From Deltaproteobacteria bacterium (GTDB lineage Bacteria > Myxococcota_C > UBA6777), in the NCBI GenBank assembly GCA_002731275.1, contig PCBK01000044.1, positions 1 to 64,000 on the forward strand: a DNA stretch of 64,000 bases, read 5' to 3'. The notes beneath the pieces were generated by a model. It saw nothing but the letters and a program-made list of their open reading frames with translations, did no database searches and was not told the origin of the DNA. Made by a program: the position numbers and the translations under genes. Numbering within the stretch: position 1 is the first letter of the stretch; every line of letters begins with the position of its first letter. This document shows, one piece after another, positions 24,306 through 33,789 of this stretch.

Positions 24306-24325
24306 CCTACAATGTGGGGCTTTTT
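24306..24325 (+). terminator. Weak intrinsic terminator candidate
   Basis: A five-base stem CCTAC/GTGGG (one G-U pair) with loop AAT is followed by GC and TTTTT at 24321-24325, just after the small lipoprotein stop. The short stem makes this only a weak candidate. Confidence 0.35.
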
Positions 24326-24447
24326 CTGAGTGTATGAGGTGCATTTTTGTGCGACCTCTGGTAGGAAAGAGCAAGACATTTGTTGGACAGCGGTGCATTG
24401 CACCATCCGTTGATATACTGTTTTTGCGACCATGAGGAATAGTAAAC

Positions 24448-25800
24448 ATGCCTTTACAGTGGAGTCATGTCGATTGGACATCTGTTGGTGAAGAAGCGAC
24501 TCGTGATCTACAACAACTCTTGCGCATTGATTCGAGCAATCCGCCTGGGAATGAGGTGGAGGCAGCCGACTTTGTCGCTGAACGACTGCGAGAGGATGGA
24601 TTGGAGCCGACGATCCTGACCTCTGCGCCTGATCGAGTGAACGTCATCACCCGCATTGAAGGGAGTGAAGACCTCGCCCCCTTGCTACTCAGCGCACATC
24701 TCGATGTCGTCCCTGCACATGAAGACAATTGGCGATACCCGCCCTTCGCCGGTGAACGGAAAGAGGGCTTTTTGTGGGGACGCGGTGCCATCGACATGAA
24801 GAACATGGTGGTCATGTCCATGTGGATGATGAAGCTGATCAAGCGAATGGGGCAGCCCAAACGGACTGTGATTTTTGCAGCCGTCGCCGACGAAGAGGCC
24901 GGTTGTCACTACGGTTCACACTGGCTCGTCGATCATCACCCTGACCAGATCCGGGCCGGGTATATGATCAGCGAGCTTGGAGGTTTTACGCTCCACTTGA
25001 TGGGCAAACGCTTTTACCCGATTCAGGTCGCCGAGAAGGGACAGGTTGAGCTGTTGATGCGGACACGTGGCACAAAAGGTCATGGTTCCATGCCCAAGAG
25101 GCGCTCCTCTAATACCAAGCTCGCCGAGGCCATCGCGAAGATCGGCAAAACAAAGCTCCCCAGGCATATGATCCCCATTCAGCAACACTTTCTCAACGAA
25201 GTCTCCAATCACCTGCCATTTCCTGCAAATAAACTCTTTCCGCTACTCGGTACACCACTCGGTGAGCAGCTGATGCGCATCCTCCCTGATGAACAATCGG
25301 AGCCGCTCGACGCGAATATGCGCAACACTGTCGCCGCGACCGTACTCGAAGCCGGCGGGAAGGGGGAGCGCAATGTGATCCCTGGCGAGTCGAGAGCATG
25401 GCTGGATGCCCGGATTATCCCAGGACAGCAACCCGAAGACGTGATCCGCGAGCTTCGTGCGGTGATCGGAGACGAGCCTGAGTTGGAGATCCTCGATGCT
25501 CAATTGCCCGTGTGGATCGATGATTATCAGGATGATTTATTTGGTTTGATGTGCGAGGCTATTCGTCGTCACGATCCAGAAGGTATCCCTGTCCCTTATT
25601 TGCTTCCTGGTTTTACGGACGCAAAAGCGTACAATCGCCTGGGCATTCGGTGTTATGGGTTTGCGCCTCTTCAGCTTCCCAAAGATGTCTCCTTCTCTGG
25701 TCTTTTCCACAACGTCAACGAACGTATCCCTGTGGATGGGTTTCAATGGGGCCTGAAAACGCTCGCTGATGTCGTCACTTCCTTTGCAGGTGCGCGATGA
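24448..25800 (+). CDS. M20 family metallopeptidase / deacylase
   Basis: A 450-residue M20 enzyme. Metal-binding residues are visible in SAHLDVVP (near 83), GRGAIDMK (near 111, bridging Asp) and ADEEAGC (near 148, catalytic and metal Glu); the dimerisation domain begins near GTKGHGSMP. The family includes acetylornithine deacetylase, succinyl-diaminopimelate desuccinylase and dipeptidases, and sequence alone does not decide among them. It precedes an acyl-CoA dehydrogenase and an aldehyde dehydrogenase, suggesting amino-acid or acyl-amino-acid breakdown (inference). Confidence 0.9.
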   Translation: MPLQWSHVDWTSVGEEATRDLQQLLRIDSSNPPGNEVEAADFVAERLREDGLEPTILTSAPDRVNVITRIEGSEDLAPLLLSAHLDVVPAHEDNWRYPPFAGERKEGFLWGRGAIDMKNMVVMSMWMMKLIKRMGQPKRTVIFAAVADEEAGCHYGSHWLVDHHPDQIRAGYMISELGGFTLHLMGKRFYPIQVAEKGQVELLMRTRGTKGHGSMPKRRSSNTKLAEAIAKIGKTKLPRHMIPIQQHFLNEVSNHLPFPANKLFPLLGTPLGEQLMRILPDEQSEPLDANMRNTVAATVLEAGGKGERNVIPGESRAWLDARIIPGQQPEDVIRELRAVIGDEPELEILDAQLPVWIDDYQDDLFGLMCEAIRRHDPEGIPVPYLLPGFTDAKAYNRLGIRCYGFAPLQLPKDVSFSGLFHNVNERIPVDGFQWGLKTLADVVTSFAGAR

Positions 25801-25846
25801 CTGACTATCTTGTATGTGTAGGGCCGTTGGATGAAAGGAGGACGTG

Positions 25847-27016
25847 ATGTCATTTCAAGGCGTAGATTTTTTGAACATTGACAGCCAGTTACAAGAAGAA
25901 GAACGCATCACACGGGACAAGATCCGGGAGTTTGTCGACGCCCAGATCATCCCAGGGATCGAAGAGCACTTCGAAGCCCATACGTTCCCCGATGAGATCG
26001 TCCCCAAGTTAGGGGCGCAAGGTCTCCTTGGGCCTTTTGTTCCCGAGCGCTATGGTGGCTCGGACAGCTCGTATGTCGTGTATGGATTGATCTGCCAGGA
26101 GCTTGAGCGAGGCGACTCTGGTGTGAGGAGTTTTTGCTCGGTGCAGTCGAGTCTTGTGATGTTTCCAATCTGGAAGTTTGGTGACGAAGAGCAACGTATG
26201 AAGTGGCTTCCCAGGCTCGCAGCTGGAGAGGCGATCGGCTGCTTTGGCCTGACTGAGCCGGACTTTGGTTCAAACCCTGGGGGGATGTTGACGCGGGCCA
26301 AACGTGATGGTGATGCGTACGTGCTCAACGGGACGAAGCGCTGGATCACCAACGCTGATATCGCTGATGTCTGTATCGTGTGGGCCAAAGACGATGATGA
26401 CCAGATCGGTGCCTTTTTGGTCGAGAAGGGGACACCAGGACTCGAACAGGTCGAGATCAAGCGTAAGTATTCGTTGCGAGCGTCCCATACAGGTGAGCTG
26501 GTGATGGAGGATTGTCGAATCCCTGTGGCCAACCGACTGCCTGACGCTGTTGGGCTCAAGGCGGCGCTGATGTGTTTGAATTCGGCCCGCTACGGGATCA
26601 TTTGGGGGGCACTTGGTGCGGCGATGGCCTGTTACGATGTGGCGCTGTCCTACGCAAAAGATCGCGTCCAATTTTCTCGTCCTATCGCGGGATACCAGAT
26701 GATCCAGGAACAACTCGTGAAGATGCTCACAGAGATCAGCAAGGGACAACTCCTGGCGCTGCATATTGGACGCCTTCAGGACGCTGGGACGGGACGTCAT
26801 GTCCATGTCTCTATGGGGAAAATGAACAACGTGAGGATGGCCATTGAGATCGCACGTAGCGCGAGAGAGTTACTCGGCGCCAATGGCATCACCTCTGAGT
26901 ACCCCATTATCCGACATATGTTGAATCTCGAAAGTGTTCTGACCTACGAAGGCACCGAGAATATGCACAAGCTGATCATCGGAAAAGATATCACTGGGTT
27001 GGCCGCCTTTGAATGA
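25847..27016 (+). CDS. gcdH: Glutaryl-CoA dehydrogenase-type acyl-CoA dehydrogenase
   Basis: A 389-residue flavoprotein. The GCDH-type signature is strong: SVQSSLVM, CFGLTEPDFGSNPGG, GTKRWITN, and the catalytic Glu region YEGTENMHKLIIGKDITG (near 367). Glutaryl-CoA dehydrogenase oxidises and decarboxylates glutaryl-CoA to crotonyl-CoA, passing electrons to ETF. AAAGGAGG precedes ATG 25847; a GTG three bases earlier is possible. It lies between an M20 peptidase and an ALDH7-type enzyme, which fits lysine breakdown. A different short-chain acyl-CoA substrate cannot be ruled out. Confidence 0.9.
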   Translation: MSFQGVDFLNIDSQLQEEERITRDKIREFVDAQIIPGIEEHFEAHTFPDEIVPKLGAQGLLGPFVPERYGGSDSSYVVYGLICQELERGDSGVRSFCSVQSSLVMFPIWKFGDEEQRMKWLPRLAAGEAIGCFGLTEPDFGSNPGGMLTRAKRDGDAYVLNGTKRWITNADIADVCIVWAKDDDDQIGAFLVEKGTPGLEQVEIKRKYSLRASHTGELVMEDCRIPVANRLPDAVGLKAALMCLNSARYGIIWGALGAAMACYDVALSYAKDRVQFSRPIAGYQMIQEQLVKMLTEISKGQLLALHIGRLQDAGTGRHVHVSMGKMNNVRMAIEIARSARELLGANGITSEYPIIRHMLNLESVLTYEGTENMHKLIIGKDITGLAAFE

Positions 27017-27051
27017 GGTGGTCAGGGTACATTCGCCTAAAGGAGAGCGTG

Positions 27052-28575
27052 ATGAAAGAAGTGTTAGAGAGTTTAGGATTACAAGACCAAAACAAGGGCG
27101 CCTGTTGGGGAGCAAACGGGTGGATCGAGGAGACGGAACCCACCTGGATCGATTCGTTTAACCCTTCGACCAACGAGAGCATCGCGCAGGCCGCCTTGGT
27201 AGGTGAAGACACATACGAGCAGATCGTGACAAAAGCCCAGGAGGCGTTTACGACTTGGCGTCGTATGCCTGCGCCCAAGCGAGGGGAGATCATACGTGAG
27301 CTTGGTGATGAGCTACGTCGTCTCAAAGAACCTCTTGGGAAACTCGTCTCTTTGGAGATGGGAAAGATCTTGCAAGAGGGCCTTGGAGAGGTGCAGGAGA
27401 TGATCGATATCTGCGATCTCGCCGTCGGGATGTCTCGCCAACTGTACGGGCGGACTATGCACTCCGAGCGACCCGAACACAGGATGTATGAACAGTGGCA
27501 CCCTCTCGGTCCCATTGGCATCATCACGTCGTTCAACTTTCCTGTCGCCGTGTGGGCCTGGAACGCGGCTGTTGCGGCTGTTTGTGGGAACACGATGATT
27601 TGGAAGCCCTCTCCCAAAACACCTCTTACGGCCATCGCGATCCAGCATATTTGCAACCGTCTGATGGAGCGCCACCAGATCGAAGGTGTGTTTAACTTGA
27701 TCGTCGGTGATGTCCCTGTCGGCGTAAAGATGTCGAATGATCCCCGGCTTCCCTTGATCTCTGCAACAGGTTCCACGCGTATGGGGAAAGCCGTCGCGCA
27801 GGCTGTCGCAGGGCGCTTGGGACGTTCATTACTTGAGCTCGGTGGAAACAACGCGGTTATCGTCGATGAAACTGCCGATTTGGAGCTCGTGTTGCCCGCG
27901 GTCTTGTTCGGTGCAGTGGGGACGGCTGGACAACGTTGCACGACGACGAGGCGATTGATCGTTCATCGTTCGGTTGTGCATACATTGACCGAACGACTGG
28001 TCCGTGCATATGGACAGATTACAATTGGTGACCCCCTGGAAGAGGGCACGTTGATGGGACCATTGATCGATGAAGACGCTGTCCTCCTGATGATGGATGC
28101 GATCGAGCAAGCCAAAAAGGCCGGCGCGCAGATCCTCTGTGGAGGTGAGCGCATCGAAGGAAAAGGCCATTACGTGACGCCATGTTTGATCCGCGCTGAG
28201 TCGCAGTATCCGATCATTCACCACGAGACGTTCGCGCCCATTTTGTACATCATGTCGTACGAAACACTCGATGAAGCGATCGCGCTTCAAAATGCTGTCC
28301 CACAAGGTTTGTCCTCGGCCATCTTCACGAGCAATCTTTTGCACTCTGAGCGGTTTTTGTCCGTAGGTGGTTCCGACTGTGGGATCGCGAACGTCAATAT
28401 TGGCACGTCTGGTGCTGAAATTGGCGGTGCGTTCGGTGGTGAGAAGGAGACAGGTGGTGGACGTGAGGCTGGCTCGGATTCGTGGAAGGCTTACATGCGC
28501 CGACAGACTAACACGATCAACTACTCACATGAGCTGCCGCTCGCACAGGGGATCAAATTCTCGGTGGGTGAATAG
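27052..28575 (+). CDS. ALDH7-type aldehyde dehydrogenase (alpha-aminoadipate semialdehyde dehydrogenase-like)
   Basis: A 507-residue aldehyde dehydrogenase of the antiquitin/AmaB type: SFNPSTNE start, FNFPVAVWAWN, LELGGNNA with the general-base Glu (near 260), and the catalytic Cys in GQRCTTTR (near 294). Members oxidise alpha-aminoadipate semialdehyde / piperideine-6-carboxylate in lysine catabolism with NAD(P). ATG at 27052 has AAAGGAG upstream; the longer frame to 27013 overlaps gcdH. It lies 35 bases after gcdH, so the two are probably one operon. Confidence 0.92.
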   Translation: MKEVLESLGLQDQNKGACWGANGWIEETEPTWIDSFNPSTNESIAQAALVGEDTYEQIVTKAQEAFTTWRRMPAPKRGEIIRELGDELRRLKEPLGKLVSLEMGKILQEGLGEVQEMIDICDLAVGMSRQLYGRTMHSERPEHRMYEQWHPLGPIGIITSFNFPVAVWAWNAAVAAVCGNTMIWKPSPKTPLTAIAIQHICNRLMERHQIEGVFNLIVGDVPVGVKMSNDPRLPLISATGSTRMGKAVAQAVAGRLGRSLLELGGNNAVIVDETADLELVLPAVLFGAVGTAGQRCTTTRRLIVHRSVVHTLTERLVRAYGQITIGDPLEEGTLMGPLIDEDAVLLMMDAIEQAKKAGAQILCGGERIEGKGHYVTPCLIRAESQYPIIHHETFAPILYIMSYETLDEAIALQNAVPQGLSSAIFTSNLLHSERFLSVGGSDCGIANVNIGTSGAEIGGAFGGEKETGGGREAGSDSWKAYMRRQTNTINYSHELPLAQGIKFSVGE

Positions 28576-28628
28576 TTTTGTAGGAGAAGGGGAGTAGAGG
28601 GGTTTTGCTCAGAGAGGAAGGGGAATGA

Positions 28629-31600
28629 TTAGCTGTCTGTGTTGTTGAGTGCTTCGATGAAGCGCTCAGGTGTATCGTCAAACAGGCATTCGACGGGGGC
28701 TTGCAGGAGGAGGTCATCAGTCCACATGCGGTTGGTTTCTGTGACGGATGCGCGGAATTGATCGTAGATCGGTCCACGTGTACGGAGGAGATTGAGGCGG
28801 GCCTGTAAGGTCGAGGCTTCATCGTAGGTGAGATGCATCAGGAGGATACGCGCCTCCTGTGTGCCGCTACTGCGCAGTGGAAGAATCGCGATGTGACGTC
28901 CATCTTGCCGACCGATGCTGATCAACAAACTGTTGTTGCGCAGCGCGAGCCACTTGGAACCTTTGAGGGTGTGGTCTTTCTCCGTACGGGAGGGGAGGTT
29001 TGCAGCGATCCCTGTCGCGGTCTCTTTGTAGATGCGACTTTGGTCGGTGGGTTGTCCTTCGCTGTCGAGTCCTTCGACCCTGTAGAGTGTGGCACCACGG
29101 ACCTCTTTGAGGAGAGGTTCTGCGGCGATGAGATAGGTGAGGTTGCGCCAGAGGATCGTCGTGGTGTCGATCTGCATGTTGCGGAACAGGTCGCCGATGG
29201 CGCCTTTGAGTGTGGGAGAGGGGCGGCTGATACCGACCGTGACGGTCTTGGCTTGGTGTTTGATCGCGTCGATAGGACGGCTCAATTCCTGAATGGCCTG
29301 TGTTAACGACTGGAGCAATCGCTGTGCGACCTCGAAGGGAGACTCTCGATCTTCGATATCGAGGGTCATGTCTTCGTGGAGTGAGTGGAGCAGTCTTTGG
29401 CCGAGCATGGCTGTACGGACTGCTGTGTCTACTTCGAGCGCGGAGTTTGAGGCGGGGCTGAGCAAGAATTGTTGCATACCGAGGAGTCGGTTGCGCAGCT
29501 CTGAGGGGCTGTGTGGGCTGAGGAGATTCTCTGGGTGGGTTTCGAGTGCCGGCAGATCGGAGAGTAGGGTGCTTCTGACGCGACGTAACATCATGGACTG
29601 GTCATCGATCGCGCGGGCTGCGTAATATCCGAAGAGGTGTCCGATGATCGTTACGAGGACAGGGGAGAGGTGGGAGGGGACAGGTGGGACAGCAAAGACG
29701 GCTGATGCGTATGGTTCAAAGCGATCGGCGCCCCTGTCTGTGATGACGATGGGGATGGAGCTGTGGGCTTTAAAGATTGCGACCTCTTTGACGGAGTCTG
29801 AGAGGTTGGCTTCGTCGAGGCCGGCGGCGCTGATGAGCATGAGCGGTTCGGCGCTGAGGTCGATGTGTTTTTTGTCCTCGATGAAGTCACAAGACATCGA
29901 CTTGTAGCAGAGTTCGCTGAGTTTGATGCGGATCTCATGAGCGGCGATCTGGTTGGCACCACTTCCGACGACGGCCCAGTAGCGTTTTTTGAGTGCGTAT
30001 TCTTTGGCGACGGCTTCGACGCGATCGCGCTGCGCGAGGACGGTCTCCATTTTCTCTGGGAGAGCGGTCAGTTCGCGTAGCGCGTCGAGGACGGTGGAAG
30101 AGTCCACCTGACCTGAGCTGTGTGCGAGATAGAGGGCGAGGAGGGCACCTGCTGTGACCTGTGAGTAGAACGCTTTTGTCGACGCGACAGACATTTCGAC
30201 ATCTCGACCATCACTTGTGAAGATCACGCCGTCTGCTTTGAACGCGAGGTCGGAGTTGCGTCGGTTGAGGATCGCGAGCACTTTTCCTTCGCGTTGTCGG
30301 ACGAGATCAACGGTGCGGTTGGTGTCTGTTGTCGTCCCCGATTGGCTGACTGCGATGACGAGGACGTCTTCCATGCTTGGGTTGAGCATGTGGCCTGACA
30401 GCTCTGTGGCCTTGGTTGCGCGGATATCCATCGAGGAGCCGAGATACATTCTCAAGGAGTGTGCGACACCGATTGCTGCGACCGCTGCGGTACCTTGTCC
30501 GATGCAGTAGATGTGGCGAAACTTGCCCTCGTTGAGGCGTTGGATGATCGACTCAGGGACAGCGGACTCGTCGAGGTTAAAGGTGAAGGGAGCTTGGGCA
30601 TCTTCTTGCAGGAAGAAGCGACCGTGCAAGGTTTTTCGCACGGACTGGATGGATTCGGAGATCTCTTTCAAGAAGAAGTGTGGGAATCCTGCGATGTTGA
30701 TATCACGAGTGGTGATTTGTGCGGTCTTGACGGGCAGGTGTTCCTCTGTGAGAGGTGTGCCATCAAAGCCCCACGCGAGAAAGGGGGTGTCGCTACCGAT
30801 GGTTTGTCGGCTGAGTTCGAGCATCTGTCCACGGCTCTCGGGGTTACCTGCTTCGCGTTCTTTTTCACCATCGAGTTTGACGAACTTCGATGTGCCTTCG
30901 ACGACACCGTAGAGTTCGGATGCGTAGTAGAGGGCATGATCGTGGATGCCGACGTAGAGGGATTGTCCACTACCGCCGATACCGAGCCAGCAGAGGTCGG
31001 GGTGATCGAGGTGGTGCAGGGCGATCGCGAAGGAGCCCGTGAATTCGCGGAGAACTTGACGGAAAGCCTCGCGAAGATCGCCGACAGAGCGATAACGTTC
31101 TTCGATCAGGATGGGGATGATTTTGGCGTCGGTGGTGACGTCTTGGTGGAGCTTTTCGCCTGTTCGTCTCGTGTACGCGGCGAGCAGCTCGGGGTAGTTG
31201 TCGATGTCACCGTTAAGGACAGCAAACAGACGTGTCTTCCCTGCGGTCATGCTTGCGTTATCATCGCCTTGAGGGTGGGCGTTTTGGATGTTGATGATAC
31301 CGTTAGATGCCCAGCGTGTGTGGGAGAGGGCGTTGATCCTGATCCCTGGTTGTTCGAGTGCGAGGCGCAAGATGCGGTCCTCTTGGATTTTTTGTCGGAT
31401 CTCCCTGATGTTTTGTCCGATGCTTCCGATCTCTGAAGCGACTTTGTACACAAAGCTCAGGCTGCGCTCGTTGCCTTGTTCAGTGTCGGGGCCACAGATG
31501 GAGCCACTCAGGAGTCCTTCGATGCTGGTACGTTGTGTCCACTCAGGTGCGTGGTCAGATTGGCTGATATTGGAGATGTAGCTGTCGTATGTTTCGACAC

Positions 31601-32141
31601 TTGGGAATCGTACGAGCACGGAGATCCCACCTGAGTCTCGTCCTCTGATCTCGAGTCGTTGGAGGTTGCGCAAGATGTATTCGATATCCCAGTACGCGCG
31701 TAAGATATCTCGTTGGCTATCTTTCCAGGGTGTCGAGAAAAACGCCTTGAGTGTGTTGAATCCTTCTTGGATGTCGTTTTTGAGTCGCCAGTGGAGATCC
31801 TGACAGGTGACACCCAACTCATTCCATTGTTCGAGAGCGCGGAAGCCATTGGCTTGTTCCTGTCCTTCTGCGACGACAGAGGAGAGGTGTTCGAGAGCGT
31901 GAATCACTTCGTCGAGATCTTTCGCGAAGGCGCTGTCGGTTCCGAGGCGAAATGTTGTATGGAATCCTGGGAGTGGGTCTGTCCATGCTGCGATGGGGGC
32001 GAGTTGGGCTGAGAGCGTTTCTGTTCCTGTCTCGGGTGTACTTTTATGTATCTGCGTTGCGGCCTCAATGGCCGCTGAGCGTAGATTTTTTGCATCTGTT
32101 TGGGTTGAACTCGCGTTCAACAATCCCACAATTCCGCACAT
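28629..32141 (-). CDS. Oversized GlmS-like protein: class II GATase, two SIS domains, long C-terminal extension
   Basis: A 1170-residue protein, about twice the length of GlmS. Cys2 of MCGIVG is the glutaminase nucleophile; RGRDSGG, HTRWASNG (near 273) and NGDIDNYPE follow, but with insertions of about 140 and 85 residues between Cys2 and HTRW. Two SIS domains lie near 540-690 and 720-860. In the second, the Glu and His matching GlmS E488 and H504 are present with the same 16-residue spacing (in KLSELCY and EDKKHID). The position of GlmS K603 appears to be Arg (MLRRVRST). About 300 C-terminal residues are unassigned. AGGAGG precedes the ATG. It may make or bind an amino sugar phosphate, but the missing Lys argues against ordinary GlmS activity. 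Confidence 0.85.
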   Translation of the reverse strand: MCGIVGLLNASSTQTDAKNLRSAAIEAATQIHKSTPETGTETLSAQLAPIAAWTDPLPGFHTTFRLGTDSAFAKDLDEVIHALEHLSSVVAEGQEQANGFRALEQWNELGVTCQDLHWRLKNDIQEGFNTLKAFFSTPWKDSQRDILRAYWDIEYILRNLQRLEIRGRDSGGISVLVRFPSVETYDSYISNISQSDHAPEWTQRTSIEGLLSGSICGPDTEQGNERSLSFVYKVASEIGSIGQNIREIRQKIQEDRILRLALEQPGIRINALSHTRWASNGIINIQNAHPQGDDNASMTAGKTRLFAVLNGDIDNYPELLAAYTRRTGEKLHQDVTTDAKIIPILIEERYRSVGDLREAFRQVLREFTGSFAIALHHLDHPDLCWLGIGGSGQSLYVGIHDHALYYASELYGVVEGTSKFVKLDGEKEREAGNPESRGQMLELSRQTIGSDTPFLAWGFDGTPLTEEHLPVKTAQITTRDINIAGFPHFFLKEISESIQSVRKTLHGRFFLQEDAQAPFTFNLDESAVPESIIQRLNEGKFRHIYCIGQGTAAVAAIGVAHSLRMYLGSSMDIRATKATELSGHMLNPSMEDVLVIAVSQSGTTTDTNRTVDLVRQREGKVLAILNRRNSDLAFKADGVIFTSDGRDVEMSVASTKAFYSQVTAGALLALYLAHSSGQVDSSTVLDALRELTALPEKMETVLAQRDRVEAVAKEYALKKRYWAVVGSGANQIAAHEIRIKLSELCYKSMSCDFIEDKKHIDLSAEPLMLISAAGLDEANLSDSVKEVAIFKAHSSIPIVITDRGADRFEPYASAVFAVPPVPSHLSPVLVTIIGHLFGYYAARAIDDQSMMLRRVRSTLLSDLPALETHPENLLSPHSPSELRNRLLGMQQFLLSPASNSALEVDTAVRTAMLGQRLLHSLHEDMTLDIEDRESPFEVAQRLLQSLTQAIQELSRPIDAIKHQAKTVTVGISRPSPTLKGAIGDLFRNMQIDTTTILWRNLTYLIAAEPLLKEVRGATLYRVEGLDSEGQPTDQSRIYKETATGIAANLPSRTEKDHTLKGSKWLALRNNSLLISIGRQDGRHIAILPLRSSGTQEARILLMHLTYDEASTLQARLNLLRTRGPIYDQFRASVTETNRMWTDDLLLQAPVECLFDDTPERFIEALNNTDS

Positions 32142-32567
32142 AGCTCCTCCTGACGTGGTCGATGATAGGTCGATAATGAGTTGATGGTTGTCGACAGGTA
32201 CCCCTTCACCGAATCACGGCGATAACTCCGGTGAAACGTGGGATTGACATCTGACTTTGTGATCTATGGTTGTATGACTCCTCAGTGTAAAGTATCGGCA
32301 TATTGTATACGATTCTTGAGCAGAAAAAAGTACACACTTTTGTACGGGCCTGTATCCCGTGATTATTTGTCGGATAGTTTTTGCGTTTCTGTCTTCTTTC
32401 CTCTGGAAGAATCTCGCATTCGGTGGTAGAGTAAGGAGATCACAATGATCTTTTTTAGTGGCTATGTTTCGTGCGGGTGGATGGCCTCATGACCATCACT
32501 CGTAGGTGTCTTGTGGACTTCGAATGAATGCGCGTTCACATTTGTGTGGAAGGAAGGGTTCGTTCTG
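32142..32567. other. Intergenic stretch upstream of the methyltransferase gene
   Basis: This gap separates the divergent GlmS-like and methyltransferase genes, so it should contain promoters for both, which I could not place securely. The only coding signal is the 15-codon frame with a strong ribosome site at 32445-32492, listed separately. The remainder is AT-rich without clear repeats. Confidence 0.4.
32445..32492 (+). CDS. Possible 15-residue leader peptide
   Basis: ATG at 32445 is preceded by GTAAGGAGATCACA, one of the best ribosome sites in the window, and opens a 15-codon frame (MIFFSGYVSCGWMAS) ending at TGA 32490-32492. It lies 75 bases before the methyltransferase start. There is no run of one amino acid that would mark a classical attenuator, so it may be a short membrane-active or leader peptide, or chance. 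Confidence 0.35.
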   Translation: MIFFSGYVSCGWMAS

Positions 32568-33383
32568 ATGGATCTTGAGCTTGTAAGCTCTATCTATGAC
32601 GAAGAAATTGTACCTATTTGGAGTTTGCCTTTTGCCCGGATCTTGATGGGTGAACTCTCCTCACCATTGTACGGTTCGACGTTGGAGTTATGTGCAGGGA
32701 CGGGGTATCTCGCAAATCACTTGGTGTCGTATCTTGGGCCAAAAGGTCGGATCATCGCGTTGGAGCCACATCAGGGGTTATTGGAGGTTGCGCGGGAGCG
32801 CGCAGCCGAAGCGATTCGCCAAAAGAAGGTCTTCTTTCAACACCACAATCTCCGACATCTTCGGTTTGCTGACTCTGTGATCGATCTTGTGTTCAGCAAT
32901 TTGGGTCTTTACCACGTGTTGTCTGTTGAAGATCTGCTCGTTGAAGTGATTCGTGTCCTCAAGCCTGGTTGTCGGGCCTTTTTTACGCTCCCTCTCGAAG
33001 GGAGCTTTCAAGAGCTGCTCAGTCTCGCGACTCGCTTCTTCCAGCAATACCAGGAGCTCGACATTGTCGAGTATATCCACTACCTGTCTTTACCTCTACG
33101 GACGCCTGCTCAAGCCGAATCGTTGTTGCACTCGGTTGGGTTTGGTGATGTGCAATTGCAGTTGCGTCCTTTTCCGCTGGTTTTTCAGAGCAGCGATGAG
33201 CTGCTCAACTCTCCTTTTATTCGTTACCACTTTCTGGATGTGTGGGAACCCCGTTTGCGTCACTTTACCACTCAGCAAGTCAAAAGTGAGTTGAAGGACA
33301 TGTTGGAGCTTATGTACGGTCACAAACCGATCGAGCTTACAGTCCAAGCAGCCTGTTTGATCGGGACAAAAGATCTTCTCTAA
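32568..33383 (+). CDS. Class I SAM-dependent methyltransferase
   Basis: A 271-residue methyltransferase. Motif I is LELCAGTGYLA (near 41), the acidic end of strand 2 is ALEPHQG, motif III LVFSNLGLYHVL and the post-motif VLKPGCRAFFTLPLEG are in place. The C-terminal 120 residues are helical and may form a lid for substrate. ATG at 32568 lies in a region with AAGGAAGG upstream; a TTG at 32511 is unlikely. Substrate unknown. The rubredoxin gene follows by about 150 bases. Confidence 0.85.
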   Translation: MDLELVSSIYDEEIVPIWSLPFARILMGELSSPLYGSTLELCAGTGYLANHLVSYLGPKGRIIALEPHQGLLEVARERAAEAIRQKKVFFQHHNLRHLRFADSVIDLVFSNLGLYHVLSVEDLLVEVIRVLKPGCRAFFTLPLEGSFQELLSLATRFFQQYQELDIVEYIHYLSLPLRTPAQAESLLHSVGFGDVQLQLRPFPLVFQSSDELLNSPFIRYHFLDVWEPRLRHFTTQQVKSELKDMLELMYGHKPIELTVQAACLIGTKDLL

Positions 33384-33535
33384 GCGATCTCATCAACGTG
33401 ATACCTTGATCTTTTGTGGCTGTAACGATAGGTTCCTCTGCGAACGAGATGGTGATTTCCATCCTCAATGGATGTGCTGGGAAGGCCAAACTTCCCGTAA
33501 TAAGGAACACTTACAAAGAAGCATGGAGTTCAGAG

Positions 33536-33724
33536 ATGGCAGAGAATCAAAAAGATTTGGGACCACGTTACTACTGTATCCCTTGTGGGTTCATTTACGA
33601 TCCTGTGGAGGGTGATCCTGATGGAGGGATTGATCCGGGGACACCATTCGAGGATATCCCTGACGATTGGTATTGTCCGATCTGTGGTGTGACCAAGGAT
33701 CTCTTTGAACCACTTGATGATTGA
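33536..33724 (+). CDS. Rubredoxin
   Basis: A 62-residue rubredoxin with the four iron ligands Cys14, Cys17, Cys47 and Cys50 ([12 protein letters not shown] and DWYCPICG) and the standard [13 protein letters not shown] core. It carries single electrons in the cytoplasm, for example to reactive-oxygen-detoxifying or alkane/lipid-oxidising enzymes. ATG at 33536 has GGAG seven bases upstream; the frame extends upstream to 33416 without a sensible domain. No obvious redox partner lies next to it. Confidence 0.94.
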   Translation: MAENQKDLGPRYYCIPCGFIYDPVEGDPDGGIDPGTPFEDIPDDWYCPICGVTKDLFEPLDD

Positions 33725-33789
33725 TCGGTATACAGACAAGGGTGTTTTCTTGGGCGGGGCCACTTACCCTTGATAGAAGCTCATTGAGT

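Noticed and set aside
30459-31436. 325-codon plus-strand frame
   Set aside because: Antisense to the GlmS-like gene, whose motifs are clear.
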